41,594 nt of DNA from an uncultured Clostridium sp. (GCA_938036545.1 CALHQJ010000093.1:1-41594); one strand, 5' to 3'; counted from the first letter of the stretch, positions 8,228 to 16,373 are shown. Numbers and translations: made by a program. The notes: a model not told the origin generated them from the sequence alone.

Positions 8228-8609
8228 ATATCAAATATATTCTGTCAAATATCAAACTATACCAACAGTGTTCAGAAAACACTGTTCTTTTATGTATAGG
8301 TTTCCTTAGCAAAGACAAAATTATACAATATCCGGCATACAGAGTCTATATAGCAATACTACTTTTACTACTCTTATTGACCATTTCACAAGTCTGCGCA
8401 ACAACGCATTTCGGTTATAAAGTAACCAACTTATAAAACTGAGCTTTTAACTCAATCAATAAAGCGGCAAGCCGCTAATCGGCAGTGGACCTGGCTGTCC
8501 GTATGGCCTTAACTCCCTATTGGAGTGGTCCTGTAAAAATCGCTTTAGACTCTGATGATGTATCATCTTGTCTTAATAATACTGCTGCAGCAATTCTGAT
8601 AAGCTGCAA
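8228..8609 (-). ncRNA. Structured 5' leader of the polyamine operon, candidate riboswitch
   Basis: The untranslated leader runs from about 8609 to the terminator. Reading 5' to 3' on the minus strand it has several hairpins. TGCAGC/GCTGCA is at 8608-8603 and 8591-8586. GATGA/TCATC is at 8567-8563 and 8558-8554. A helix UAAAGCG/CGCUUUA (8547-8541 with 8466-8460) encloses a junction with GGACC/GGTCC, ACTCC/GGAGT and GGC/GCC helices. The hairpin AGCGGC-TT-GCCGCT (8476-8463) shares bases with the enclosing helix, so the two cannot form together. Further down are GGTTA/TAACC (8427-8413) and a perfect 9-bp hairpin (8286-8264). I recognise no known riboswitch consensus. No convincing leader peptide is present. 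Confidence 0.6.
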
Positions 8610-8616
8610 TGCACAT

Positions 8617-8646
8617 ATTATATACATAAAAAGGCATATTCGTCAA
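8617..8646 (-). promoter_or_regulatory. Promoter of the speA operon
   Basis: On the minus strand TTGACG (8646-8641), an 18-nt spacer and TATAAT (8622-8617). It lies 11 bp beyond the stop of the transglutaminase-like gene and gives a leader of about 430 nt before speA. Confidence 0.75.
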
Positions 8647-8656
8647 TATTTTTTTA

Positions 8657-10051
8657 CTAAATTTCTTCCATTTCTAATATCTCATGCTGAGTATCGTACT
8701 CTTCGCCTCTTAAACTTCTGTCCTCATATTCTGCTTCTCCCACCTGATTGTCATAAGGATCGTTGCGGTTCCATGTCATAGGCGGATAGAATGGATGCTG
8801 GAACTGGGATGCAGCTGGCATCCTGTAGGGATCCAGGTTGCCAAAATAAAAGCTTCGTCTTTCTTCATCTCCATCCCGATAAGCAGAACCGCCAAAAGAT
8901 ACGTCTGCAAACATCCAGCCATAAGGAGCCACGTAAAACTGAGCCCAGTCATGGCTTCCAGCAGAATTTGGAGGCGTATAAAGTCCTGACTGCCATCTGG
9001 CAGGAACTCCGGCTATCCGGCACATGGTAATAAACAGAAGCGCCTGAAATCCGCAGTCTCCTTTCCAGCCGGTTGCCACATAGTCCGGAATCTGAGGAAT
9101 GGTAATATAAGTACGAACAAAGGAGTACATAATGTGACTGGTTAAATAATTATAAATCTTTCTGGCCTTTTTCAACGGATTAGTTTCGTCTCCCACTACT
9201 TCGGCCGCGATCTCTCTTAAATACGGAGTAAATTGGATATGGGGAAGCTGCTCTCCCAGATACATAGACGGCTGGCCGTCCAGTACCTCCTCCTCCTTTG
9301 GTTCTACATATCTCATATGGTTTTCATAAGAAAACTCGATAGAATACGTCTGTCCGGTATGGTGTACCGTATGGAAGCAGACCGTTCTCTGGGGATAGTC
9401 CGGTGCAGAAACCGTATATTCTCCTGGCTCTGCCTCACGTTTCACGCCCTCTGTTTCAATGGTAACGGACAGCAGTTTGAAATTTTTTACCTGGGCGTAT
9501 TCCACCGGAATCGGAAGATAAACCCGAATCTCTGCACCATCCCGTTCTGCTTCTTTTTCAAGCCGTAAAGTGCTCTTCATATGATAGCGGCAGGCCATGC
9601 CGCCTTTGGTTTTCATGGTTTTTATAGCCCGGTTTAAAATCCGGACTCTTTCTGGAGAAGGGCCTTCTGATGTATCTTTCAGCCGATCGCAGATCCACTT
9701 TCTGGTTTTTACTAAATTACTGAAAAAGTTATCTTTAAAATGGATCTGTCCTTTTATATAAATCCACTCTGCTGCATTTTCTTCCCACAGACCGGTCAGC
9801 TCTTCTTCTTTAAAATCTGTCAGTTTTTCCTGAAGAAGCGAAAGAGCTTCCTCCCAGGTATAAGGATACTGGCTGGGAATCCGTGATAAAATCTCCTTCT
9901 CATAGCGCAGACGCTTCTTTAACGCCTCCGGAATGTCTGTCTGCAGACGCAGATCAATCATTCTGGCTGCCTGTTCAAAATCCCCATACCATTTTACCTT
10001 TTCAATATCTTCCGGCAGTGGAATGTGAAGATACTCTACATCAGAATACAT
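8657..10051 (-). CDS. Transglutaminase-like domain protein
   Basis: A 464-residue protein with no signal peptide. The C-terminal half carries the transglutaminase/protease-like core: Cys333 in GDCGFQALLF, His367 in SHDWAQFYV and Asp383 in MFADVSFGG form the expected triad. The N-terminal third is a helical region I do not recognise (starting MYSDVEYLHIPLPEDIEKV), followed by a beta-rich stretch with VYLPIPVEYAQVKNF. The substrate is unknown; members of this superfamily act as peptidases, deamidases or cross-linkers. It starts 24 nt after dnaJ ends, with AGGAGGG upstream, so it is probably co-transcribed with the heat-shock operon. No terminator is seen between the two. Confidence 0.8.
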   Translation of the reverse strand: MYSDVEYLHIPLPEDIEKVKWYGDFEQAARMIDLRLQTDIPEALKKRLRYEKEILSRIPSQYPYTWEEALSLLQEKLTDFKEEELTGLWEENAAEWIYIKGQIHFKDNFFSNLVKTRKWICDRLKDTSEGPSPERVRILNRAIKTMKTKGGMACRYHMKSTLRLEKEAERDGAEIRVYLPIPVEYAQVKNFKLLSVTIETEGVKREAEPGEYTVSAPDYPQRTVCFHTVHHTGQTYSIEFSYENHMRYVEPKEEEVLDGQPSMYLGEQLPHIQFTPYLREIAAEVVGDETNPLKKARKIYNYLTSHIMYSFVRTYITIPQIPDYVATGWKGDCGFQALLFITMCRIAGVPARWQSGLYTPPNSAGSHDWAQFYVAPYGWMFADVSFGGSAYRDGDEERRSFYFGNLDPYRMPAASQFQHPFYPPMTWNRNDPYDNQVGEAEYEDRSLRGEEYDTQHEILEMEEI

Positions 10052-10074
10052 AATACCCTCCTGTTTTTCTTCTG

Positions 10075-11235
10075 TTAGTCCTCTTTATTGAAAAAATCCT
10101 TAAAACTCTTTTTCTTGTGACCTTCTGCCTGAGGCGCTACTCCCCTCATCTCTTCGTCATAACGGCGCAGAGCTTCTTTTTGGGCTTCGGTCATACGCTC
10201 CGGAACCTGAACTACCAGAGTAACGTAGTGATCGCCGCGGACATTGCGGTTTCTTAAAGAAGGAACGCCTTTTCCCTTTAACCTTACCTTGGTATCGGTC
10301 TGGGTTCCCGCCTTTACCTCGTATTCTACTTCGCCGTCTACGGTCTTAATACGGATTGGGCCGCCTAATGCCGCTGTTGCAAAGGAAATATATACGGTAG
10401 AGAAAATACTGGTATCCTGACGTTTTAAAAACGGATGGCTGGAAACTACTGCCTCTACCAGCAAATCGCCTCTCTCACCGCCGTTTGTGCCTGGCTCGCC
10501 GGCGCCTGCCAGACGAACGCTCTGGCCATTATCAATACCAGCCGGAATGTTTACTTTAAATTTTTTGCGGATGGTCTTATAACCGCTTCCATAACATTTC
10601 GGACATTTTTCTTTAATGACCTTGCCAGTACCGTTACAGTCCGGACAAGTCTGCACATTCTGAACCTGGCCAAAGAAAGACTGCTGGGTATACATAATTT
10701 TACCCTTGCCGTTACACTTGGAACAGGTTACCGGAGATGTACCTGGCTTTGCTCCTGTGCCGTGGCAGTCTGAGCACTCTTCCTTGTAATTGATCTCAAT
10801 TTCCTTCTCGCATCCGAAAACTGCCTCTTCAAAGGTAATGCGAACTGCTGTCCTCACATTGGCTCCCCGCATAGGGCCATTGCTGCGCCCTCTGGAGGAA
10901 CGGCCGCCGCCGAAAATATCGCCGAAAATGTCGCCGAAAATATCGCCCATATCTCCGGAAAAATCAAAACCGCCAAAGCCGCCTGCTCCTGCGCCTCCAC
11001 TGCCGTCAAAGGCGGCGTGGCCAAACTGATCGTACTGCTGGCGCTTCTGCGGATCACTTAATACGCTGTACGCTTCTGATGCTTCCTTAAACTTCTGCTC
11101 GGCCTCTTTATCCCCGGGATTTGCATCCGGATGGTATTTTTTGGCCAGAATCCGGTATGCTTTTTTGATGGCTGCGTCATCGGCATCTCTGGCCACGCCC
11201 AGCACTTCGTAATAATCCCTTTTACTCTCTGCCAT
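10075..11235 (-). CDS. dnaJ: Chaperone protein DnaJ (Hsp40)
   Basis: A 386-residue type I DnaJ. It has the J domain (DYYEVLGVARDADDAAIKKAYR, HPD in KYHPDANPG), a Gly/Phe-rich linker (GGFGGFDFSGDMGDIFGDIFG), four CxxCxGxG-type zinc repeats (CSDCHGTG, CSKCNGKG, CPDCNGTG, CPKCYGSG) and the C-terminal substrate domain. It stimulates the ATPase of DnaK. The start is the ATG at 11235 in front of AESKRDYYE, with AGAGG upstream; the reading open to 11304 only adds the inter-gene hairpin. It is the last chaperone gene of the operon. A hairpin at 11273-11302 separates it from dnaK. Confidence 0.96.
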   Translation of the reverse strand: MAESKRDYYEVLGVARDADDAAIKKAYRILAKKYHPDANPGDKEAEQKFKEASEAYSVLSDPQKRQQYDQFGHAAFDGSGGAGAGGFGGFDFSGDMGDIFGDIFGDIFGGGRSSRGRSNGPMRGANVRTAVRITFEEAVFGCEKEIEINYKEECSDCHGTGAKPGTSPVTCSKCNGKGKIMYTQQSFFGQVQNVQTCPDCNGTGKVIKEKCPKCYGSGYKTIRKKFKVNIPAGIDNGQSVRLAGAGEPGTNGGERGDLLVEAVVSSHPFLKRQDTSIFSTVYISFATAALGGPIRIKTVDGEVEYEVKAGTQTDTKVRLKGKGVPSLRNRNVRGDHYVTLVVQVPERMTEAQKEALRRYDEEMRGVAPQAEGHKKKSFKDFFNKED

Positions 11236-11272
11236 GTCTTTCCCTCTCAATGTATCGGAATAATGCCCGAAA

Positions 11273-11302
11273 GGGGTTAGGCCCATAATGTGCCTAATCC
11301 CC
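11273..11302 (-). other. Hairpin between dnaK and dnaJ
   Basis: On the minus strand GGGG-A-TTAGGC (11302-11292) pairs with GCCTAACCCC (11282-11273) with one bulged base. Only three T residues follow, so full termination is unlikely. It may lower dnaJ expression or mark an mRNA processing point (inference). Confidence 0.5.
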
Positions 11303-11349
11303 ATTCAAAGCGCTTATAAAATCTTGTTATACTTATACGTTTTTAAAGT

Positions 11350-13221
11350 TTACACTTCTTTAAAGTCGCCGTCAACTACATCATCTCCGTAAGGCTGGCT
11401 TCCTGCCTGGCCTGCACCAGCATTTGTCTCTGGTCCAGGACCTGCCTGGCCTGCTGCCTGTGCCTGCTCATAAACCTTGGCAAACAGCTTCTGAGCGCTG
11501 TTCATCAGCTTCTCTTTGCCTGCCTTGATGTCCTCTACCTGAGCGTCGGTCATCTGGTCAACTGGAGCACGGTTAATAGCTTCCTTCAAAGCATTTAAGT
11601 CTGCTTCTACTTCGGACTTATCGTTAGCGTCTAACTTATCGCCTACCTCTTCTAATGCTTTCTCTGTCTGGAATACCATAGAATCTGCATCATTTCTGGT
11701 ATCAATTGCTTCTTTTCTCTTCTTATCCTGTGCTTCAAACTCTGCTGCTTCCTTTACTGCCTTTTCAATATCGGAATCAGACATGTTGGAACCGGAAGTA
11801 ATGGTAATGTGCTGTTCTTTTCCAGTACCTAAGTCCTTAGCAGATACGTTTACAATACCGTTGGCGTCAATGTCAAAGGTAACTTCAATCTGCGGAACGC
11901 CTCTTCTTGCTGGTGGGATTCCATCCAGACGGAACTGTCCAAGAGTCTTGTTGTCTCTTGCGAACTGTCTCTCACCCTGTACTACATGGATGTCTACAGC
12001 AGTCTGGTTATCTGCTGCGGTGGAGAAGATCTGGCTCTTCTTGGTAGGAATGGTGGTATTTCTTTCAATCAGTCTGGTTGCTACGCCGCCCATAGTCTCA
12101 ATAGAAAGAGACAGTGGAGTAACGTCCAGCAGTAAGATGTCGCCTGCACCTGCATCACCAGCCAACTTGCCGCCCTGGATTGCAGCGCCGATTGCTACAC
12201 ATTCATCTGGGTTTAAGGACTTGGAAGGTTCCTGTCCGGTTAACTGTTTTACTTTTTCCTGTGCTGCCAGCATACGGGTAGAACCGCCGACTAACAGAAC
12301 CTTGCCCAGTTCGGAAGCGGTAATGCCTGCATCCTTTAATGCGTTCTGTACCGGAATTGCAGTTCTCTCAATCAGATCTCTGGTCAGTTCATCAAATTTT
12401 GCTCTGGTTAAGTTCATATCCAGATGCTTTGGTCCCTCTGCAGTTGCAGTAATGAATGGAAGGTTGATGTTGGTAGTAGTTGCGGTAGATAATTCCTTCT
12501 TTGCCTTCTCAGCTGCTTCTTTCAGACGCTGCAGAGCCATCTTATCTGCGGATAAATCTACGCCTTCTGCTTTCTTGAACTCGTCAATCATCCACTGGGT
12601 AACGCGGTTGTCAAAGTCATCTCCGCCTAAACGGGTATCGCCGTTAGTAGAAAGTACCTCGATAACGCCGTCGCCGATTTCAATAATGGAAACATCAAAG
12701 GTACCGCCGCCTAAGTCGTATACCATGATCTTCTGCTCTTTTTCATTGTCCAGACCGTAAGCCAGGGCTGCTGCCGTCGGCTCGTTGATAATACGTTTTA
12801 CTTCCAGGCCTGCAATCTTACCTGCATCCTTGGTTGCCTGACGCTGTGCGTCGTTAAAGTAAGCCGGAACGGTAATAACTGCCTCGGTTACTTTCTCGCC
12901 TAAATAGCTTTCTGCATCTGCCTTTAACTTCTGCAGAATCATAGCGGAAATTTCCTGTGGTGTGTATTTCTTGTCATCAATGGTAACCTTATAATCGGTA
13001 CCCATATGTCTCTTAATAGAAGAGATGGTCTTGTCAGCGTTGGTAACTGCCTGACGCTTTGCCGGTTCGCCGACTAAACGCTCGCCGGTCTTTGTAAATG
13101 CTACGATAGACGGAGTTGTTCTCACGCCTTCTGCGTTAGCGATAACGGTTGGCTTGCCGCCTTCCATAACTGCCACGCAGCTATTTGTTGTACCTAAGTC
13201 GATACCAATAATCTTGCTCAT
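11350..13221 (-). CDS. dnaK: Chaperone protein DnaK (Hsp70)
   Basis: A 623-residue Hsp70. It begins MSKIIGIDLGTTNSCVAVMEG, the phosphate-1 loop. AVITVPAYFNDAQRQATKDAG, IINEPTAAALAYG and VYDLGGGTFDVSI follow, and the interdomain linker precedes LLLDVTPLSLSIETMGG. The C-terminal lid ends in a Gly/Ala/Gln-rich tail and DDVVDGDFKEV. It folds and refolds cytoplasmic proteins with DnaJ and GrpE. It lies 35 nt after grpE with GGAGG upstream. The start codon opens the canonical N-terminus directly. Control is expected through HrcA at the CIRCE box in front of hrcA. Confidence 0.97.
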   Translation of the reverse strand: MSKIIGIDLGTTNSCVAVMEGGKPTVIANAEGVRTTPSIVAFTKTGERLVGEPAKRQAVTNADKTISSIKRHMGTDYKVTIDDKKYTPQEISAMILQKLKADAESYLGEKVTEAVITVPAYFNDAQRQATKDAGKIAGLEVKRIINEPTAAALAYGLDNEKEQKIMVYDLGGGTFDVSIIEIGDGVIEVLSTNGDTRLGGDDFDNRVTQWMIDEFKKAEGVDLSADKMALQRLKEAAEKAKKELSTATTTNINLPFITATAEGPKHLDMNLTRAKFDELTRDLIERTAIPVQNALKDAGITASELGKVLLVGGSTRMLAAQEKVKQLTGQEPSKSLNPDECVAIGAAIQGGKLAGDAGAGDILLLDVTPLSLSIETMGGVATRLIERNTTIPTKKSQIFSTAADNQTAVDIHVVQGERQFARDNKTLGQFRLDGIPPARRGVPQIEVTFDIDANGIVNVSAKDLGTGKEQHITITSGSNMSDSDIEKAVKEAAEFEAQDKKRKEAIDTRNDADSMVFQTEKALEEVGDKLDANDKSEVEADLNALKEAINRAPVDQMTDAQVEDIKAGKEKLMNSAQKLFAKVYEQAQAAGQAGPGPETNAGAGQAGSQPYGDDVVDGDFKEV

Positions 13222-13256
13222 AGTTTTTTCCTCCTGAAAAAATATCCTAAACTTTA

Positions 13257-13871
13257 TTAGTTCGCAACCTGGACCATGCTGTGTCTTACCACGCTGTCCC
13301 GATACATGTAACCTTTTTGTAACTCTGCTGCAATAATATTTTCACCCAAATTCTCATCTTCAATGTGCATTACCGCATTGTGGAAGTTGGGATCAAATTC
13401 CTTTCCAAGTGCCTCTATCGGCGTTACTCCCAAGTCCTCTAAGGTCTTGATAAGCTGTTTATAAATCTTTTCCATACCGTCGGCATATGGATTGTCTTTG
13501 GCGTCTTCCGTTACGGTAGCCAGCCCTCTCTCGAAGTTATCTACTACCGGAAGAATCTTTTCAATAATATCTCTGGCTCCAATCTCATACATGGCGGATT
13601 TTTCTTTTTCTGTCCGTTTTCTGAAATTGTCAAACTCGGCCATGGAACGTTTTAGCCGGTCTGTCAGCTCTTCTATCTTCTCATCTCTGGGGTCTTTTTT
13701 CTTCTTAAAAAAGCTTTTTTTCTCAGAAGCTGTATCTTTTTCGCTGTCTGGATCTGGAGTTTCATCTATACTGTCGTGATTTTCGGTCTGTTCCTCCGGA
13801 GTGCCTTCCTGCTCTAATTCATTATCCAGCTCTTCGTTTTTTATCTCTTCACCGCTCACTTTTTCAATCAC
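13257..13871 (-). CDS. grpE: Nucleotide exchange factor GrpE
   Basis: A 204-residue protein. The first 70 residues are acidic and of low complexity (NEELDNELEQEGTPEEQTE). A long coiled-coil helix follows (RLKRSMAEFDNFRKRTEKEK), then the beta domain with PVVDNFERGL, FDPNFHNAVMHIED and the terminal RDSVVRHSMVQVAN. It releases ADP from DnaK. Its start overlaps the hrcA stop by 4 nt, which indicates translational coupling. Confidence 0.96.
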   Translation of the reverse strand: MIEKVSGEEIKNEELDNELEQEGTPEEQTENHDSIDETPDPDSEKDTASEKKSFFKKKKDPRDEKIEELTDRLKRSMAEFDNFRKRTEKEKSAMYEIGARDIIEKILPVVDNFERGLATVTEDAKDNPYADGMEKIYKQLIKTLEDLGVTPIEALGKEFDPNFHNAVMHIEDENLGENIIAAELQKGYMYRDSVVRHSMVQVAN

Positions 13872-14911
13872 CTTTCTTCGTTTTTAAAGGTCTCGTCTAA
13901 CTGGGTCATCAAATTCCGCAATGTGGTCAAAACCTTTTCATAATCCATTCGTTTGGGTCCTATAATACCAATGGTTCCCCGCAGTCCTTCTCCCAGCTCA
14001 TAATTAGCTGTCACAACGCTGCAGTCCTTCATGCTCTGAACCGGCATCTCGTCGCCAATATAAACCTGAATACCAGATTCATTGGTCTGCTCACTGGAAT
14101 TAACATCGTCAATCAGTTCCTTCAGGGCTTCTTTCTGCTCGAAAGCCCCCAACAGCTGGCTGGCTTTTTCTCCATCGCTTAACTCCGGATACTTGAAAAT
14201 GTTGGTTGCGCCGCTGGTATAAATCTGTAAATCCTCTTCCTGGGCACGGATGGCTTCCGCCACCTCGTTTAACACCAGTTCCACTACCTGGCCTCTGGAA
14301 CCTGCCTCGCCTTTCAGCTTGCTGATTACTCCCAGATTGATTTCCTCAATAGTAAGGCCATTTAAGCTGCTGTTTAACAGAATATTCAAGTTCAGCACTT
14401 CTTCATCAGTAATGGGGTCCTGAATGGAAATCATGGTGTTTTTAATAATGTTGCCCTCTATTACAACTACCACCAGAAGTTTTTTCTCATCCACCTTGGA
14501 AAGCTGGATAAATTTCAATTTGTTCTGATGGTACCTTGGGCCGCTTATCATGGCGGCATAGTTGGTATTAAGAGCCAAAACCTGGGCCATCTTCTTTAAT
14601 ACCAGTTCCAATCGGTCAACCCGCTGAATCATCAGCTCCTTGACCTCCGTCACCTCTGCATCCTTTTCCTGAAGAATCTGATCCACATAGAAGCGGTATC
14701 CCTGATCCGAGGGAATCCGTCCTGCGGAAGTATGGGGCTGTATGATGTAACCCATCTCTTCCAGATCAGACATTTCATTACGAATGGTTGCAGAACTGAG
14801 TTTTAAATCAGAATACTTGGAAATTGTCCTGGAGCCTACCGGTTCGCCGGTCTCCAGATAGGTTTTTATAATTGCCTTTAAAATCGTAACCTTCCGGCTG
14901 TCCAGCTCCAT
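13868..14911 (-). CDS. hrcA: Heat-inducible transcription repressor HrcA
   Basis: A 347-residue repressor. The N-terminal winged helix shows LETGEPVGSRTISKY and LSSATIRNEMSDLEEMGYIIQPHTSAGRIPS. The central GAF-like domain and dimerisation region follow, and the end is GIIGPKRMDYEKVLTTLRNL. It binds the CIRCE operator and depends on GroEL for activity in characterised Firmicutes. It is the first gene of the hrcA-grpE-dnaK-dnaJ operon. A CIRCE box lies 45 nt upstream of its start, so it should repress itself and the chaperones. Confidence 0.96.
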   Translation of the reverse strand: MELDSRKVTILKAIIKTYLETGEPVGSRTISKYSDLKLSSATIRNEMSDLEEMGYIIQPHTSAGRIPSDQGYRFYVDQILQEKDAEVTEVKELMIQRVDRLELVLKKMAQVLALNTNYAAMISGPRYHQNKLKFIQLSKVDEKKLLVVVVIEGNIIKNTMISIQDPITDEEVLNLNILLNSSLNGLTIEEINLGVISKLKGEAGSRGQVVELVLNEVAEAIRAQEEDLQIYTSGATNIFKYPELSDGEKASQLLGAFEQKEALKELIDDVNSSEQTNESGIQVYIGDEMPVQSMKDCSVVTANYELGEGLRGTIGIIGPKRMDYEKVLTTLRNLMTQLDETFKNEER

Positions 14912-14955
14912 ACGCTCACCCTTTCCTCATTTCCTTGCCTTTCGGCTTTTCTTTG

Positions 14956-14982
14956 TTAGCACTCGTTGATATAGAGTGCTAA
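14956..14982 (-). promoter_or_regulatory. CIRCE operator
   Basis: TTAGCACTC (14956-14964), a 9-nt spacer and GAGTGCTAA (14974-14982). This is the exact consensus HrcA-binding inverted repeat, placed just downstream of the hrcA -10 box. Confidence 0.97.
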
Positions 14983-14996
14983 TACTTACATTTCAT

Positions 14997-15025
14997 AATA
15001 TATTCCTTTCCTGGAGATTTGTCAA
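14997..15025 (-). promoter_or_regulatory. Promoter of the hrcA-grpE-dnaK-dnaJ operon
   Basis: On the minus strand TTGACA (15025-15020), a 17-nt spacer and TATATT (15002-14997). The CIRCE box begins 14 bp downstream, so bound HrcA would block the initiation region. Confidence 0.85.
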
Positions 15026-15063
15026 CATCTTATTTCAAAAAAATCCATAAAATCTCTAAAATA

Positions 15064-15204
15064 AATCAGAACGGCGGGTCCAAGAATGGAAAAAGATGTG
15101 TCAAGCTTGCTTGTAAACAGCTTTTTCCGTTCTTGGACACATCGGATGATTATCCGATGCTTCTTGGGCGGCGCAGCCGGACAAGAAGATCTGCCGTTCT
15201 GATT
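15064..15204 (+). repeat. Structured repeat element, copy A (complete)
   Basis: A 141-bp element bounded by a perfect 12-bp terminal inverted repeat: AATCAGAACGGC at 15064-15075 and its complement at 15193-15204. Inside are three hairpins in order. Hairpin 1 is an 18-bp stem (15078-15095 with 15121-15138, one wobble) with a 25-nt loop containing TCAAGCTTGC. Hairpin 2 is CATCGGAT-GATT-ATCCGATG (15140-15159). Hairpin 3 is CTTCTTG...CAAGAAG (15160-15188). No ORF of its own. The same plan recurs at 34741 and, inverted, at 41524. Confidence 0.8.
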
Positions 15205-15217
15205 ATACTCTTCCGGC

Positions 15218-15310
15218 AGGGAGGAAGGATGGAAAAGCCTATGTCAAGCTTGCTTGTAAACAGCTTTTTTCCATTCCTGGACACATCGGATGATTATCCG
15301 ATGCTTCTTG
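15218..15310 (+). repeat. Structured repeat element, copy B (truncated)
   Basis: About 70 bp from 15241 to 15310 are nearly identical to copy A: the hairpin 1 loop, its right arm, hairpin 2 and the first CTTCTTG of hairpin 3. The left arm of hairpin 1 is degenerate, and the element stops at CTTCTTG, so hairpin 3 and the right terminal repeat are missing. It lies in the same orientation as copy A, 13 bp away. Confidence 0.75.
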
Positions 15311-15335
15311 ACTTTTAACAATTCTGTCATATAAT
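15308..15335 (+). promoter_or_regulatory. Promoter of the first 3D-domain gene
   Basis: TTGACT (15308-15313), a 16-nt spacer and TATAAT (15330-15335). The first bases of the -35 box are the CTTCTTG end of repeat copy B, so the truncated repeat supplies part of this promoter. Confidence 0.7.
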
Positions 15336-15377
15336 ATTAACATACCCTTATCAATCTGTTTTCCATGAGGTAATGTT

Positions 15378-16232
15378 ATGAAAAAACAACGAAAGATGTA
15401 TCTGGCCTTATGCGCTGCTTCTGCTGCCATCTGTATCGGAAATACGGTTCCAGCCCTGGCTGCCACCTGCGGCGACGTAACCTCTGTTACTTCTGACTCT
15501 ATCAGTGGATGGGTCTGGGAAGTTGGCGAGTTTGACACCGTTCTTCCTGTAGAAGTACAAATCTTAAGCGACAAGGACGGGGAACCGGTAGAGATCTTAT
15601 CCGCCACGGCAGAACAATTCAGCCAGGAAGTCAGCGACGCTATCGGAGATGGCTGGCATGCTTTTACCATTCCTGTTGATTGGGACGAATTCGGAGACGG
15701 TACTTTTTTTGTCCGTGCTTATTCCGTAGCAGATGATACCAAAAATCAGTTTGGCAGCACATTCTCCTATAAATCAGGGCAAAGTCAGGGAAAGCCTGTC
15801 TCTTCTGCCTCTGATACGGTATCCGATGGGAAATCCGATTCTTCTAATAAGAAAGAACCGGATAGGAAGGAAGCTGTTTCTGATAAAACGGAAGACGACG
15901 CTTCTAATAAAGATAAGCCTTATGTAGAACTGACCGGCAGTGAAACGCTGTTGGGAGAATTTACGATTACCGGCTACTGCGGCTGCGATACCTGTTCCGG
16001 CGGACACAACCTGACCTATTCCGGCACGGTTCCCAAGGCCAACCACACATTGTCTGCTGATTTAACCCTTCTTCCCATTGGCAGCAAAGTCTGGATTGAT
16101 GGTATTATCTATACCGTTGAAGACATGGGAGGCAATGTAAACGGCAATATCGTAGATATTTTCTATGATAATCACGAAGACGCCATTTCTCATGGCACTA
16201 CCACATCAGAGGTATATTTAATTGAATCCTGA
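15378..16232 (+). CDS. Secreted 3D-domain protein, probable cell-wall hydrolase
   Basis: A 284-residue protein with a signal peptide (KKQRKMYLALCAASAAICIG, cleavage after PALA near residue 28). A beta-sandwich-like module follows (SISGWVWEVG to GDGTFFVRAYS, about 30-125), then a Ser/Asp/Lys-rich linker (about 135-185) and a C-terminal 3D domain. The three aspartates that name the domain are in LSADLTLLP, VEDMGG and IVDIFYD. GYCGCDTCSGG precedes them. 3D domains occur in peptidoglycan-acting proteins such as YocH and resemble the lytic transglycosylase MltA, so cell-wall turnover outside the membrane is likely. GAGGTAATGTT precedes the ATG. A paralogue follows at 16601. Confidence 0.85.
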   Translation: MKKQRKMYLALCAASAAICIGNTVPALAATCGDVTSVTSDSISGWVWEVGEFDTVLPVEVQILSDKDGEPVEILSATAEQFSQEVSDAIGDGWHAFTIPVDWDEFGDGTFFVRAYSVADDTKNQFGSTFSYKSGQSQGKPVSSASDTVSDGKSDSSNKKEPDRKEAVSDKTEDDASNKDKPYVELTGSETLLGEFTITGYCGCDTCSGGHNLTYSGTVPKANHTLSADLTLLPIGSKVWIDGIIYTVEDMGGNVNGNIVDIFYDNHEDAISHGTTTSEVYLIES

Positions 16233-16271
16233 TACTTGGCACTGGCAGCCGAAAACATATTATTCTAAATC

Positions 16272-16320
16272 GGGCGCTGCTGCATAGTGAATATTCACTA
16301 TGCAGCAACGCCCAATTTTT
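16272..16320 (+). terminator. Terminator after the first 3D-domain gene
   Basis: GGGCG (16272-16276) and the 15 bases 16278-16292 pair with 16293-16307 and CGCCC (16309-16313), with one C-A mismatch: a 20-bp stem around a central AATATT. Five T residues follow to 16320. Confidence 0.85.
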
Positions 16321-16373
16321 GTACCTAAAGTCAGAAACCGGACTCCAAAGAATCCGAAATCCATAGTACATTT

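Noticed and set aside
8477..8520. Resemblance of AGCCAGG...CTGCC in the speA leader to the cobalamin riboswitch B12 box
   Set aside because: The other conserved blocks of that riboswitch are missing and the spacing is wrong. The match is short enough to be chance.
8485..8781. 98-codon plus-strand frame over the speA promoter and leader
   Set aside because: It covers the promoter and leader on the opposite strand, has no ribosome site and runs into the 3' end of the transglutaminase-like gene.
11783..12760. 325-codon open frame antisense to dnaK
   Set aside because: It lies wholly inside dnaK, has no ribosome site, and its product is rich in Ser/Pro with no domain pattern. It is a shadow of biased dnaK codon use.
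15019..15318. 99-codon frame containing a repeated peptide
   Set aside because: The repeated peptide only reflects repeats A and B. It starts in the hrcA promoter and has no ribosome site.
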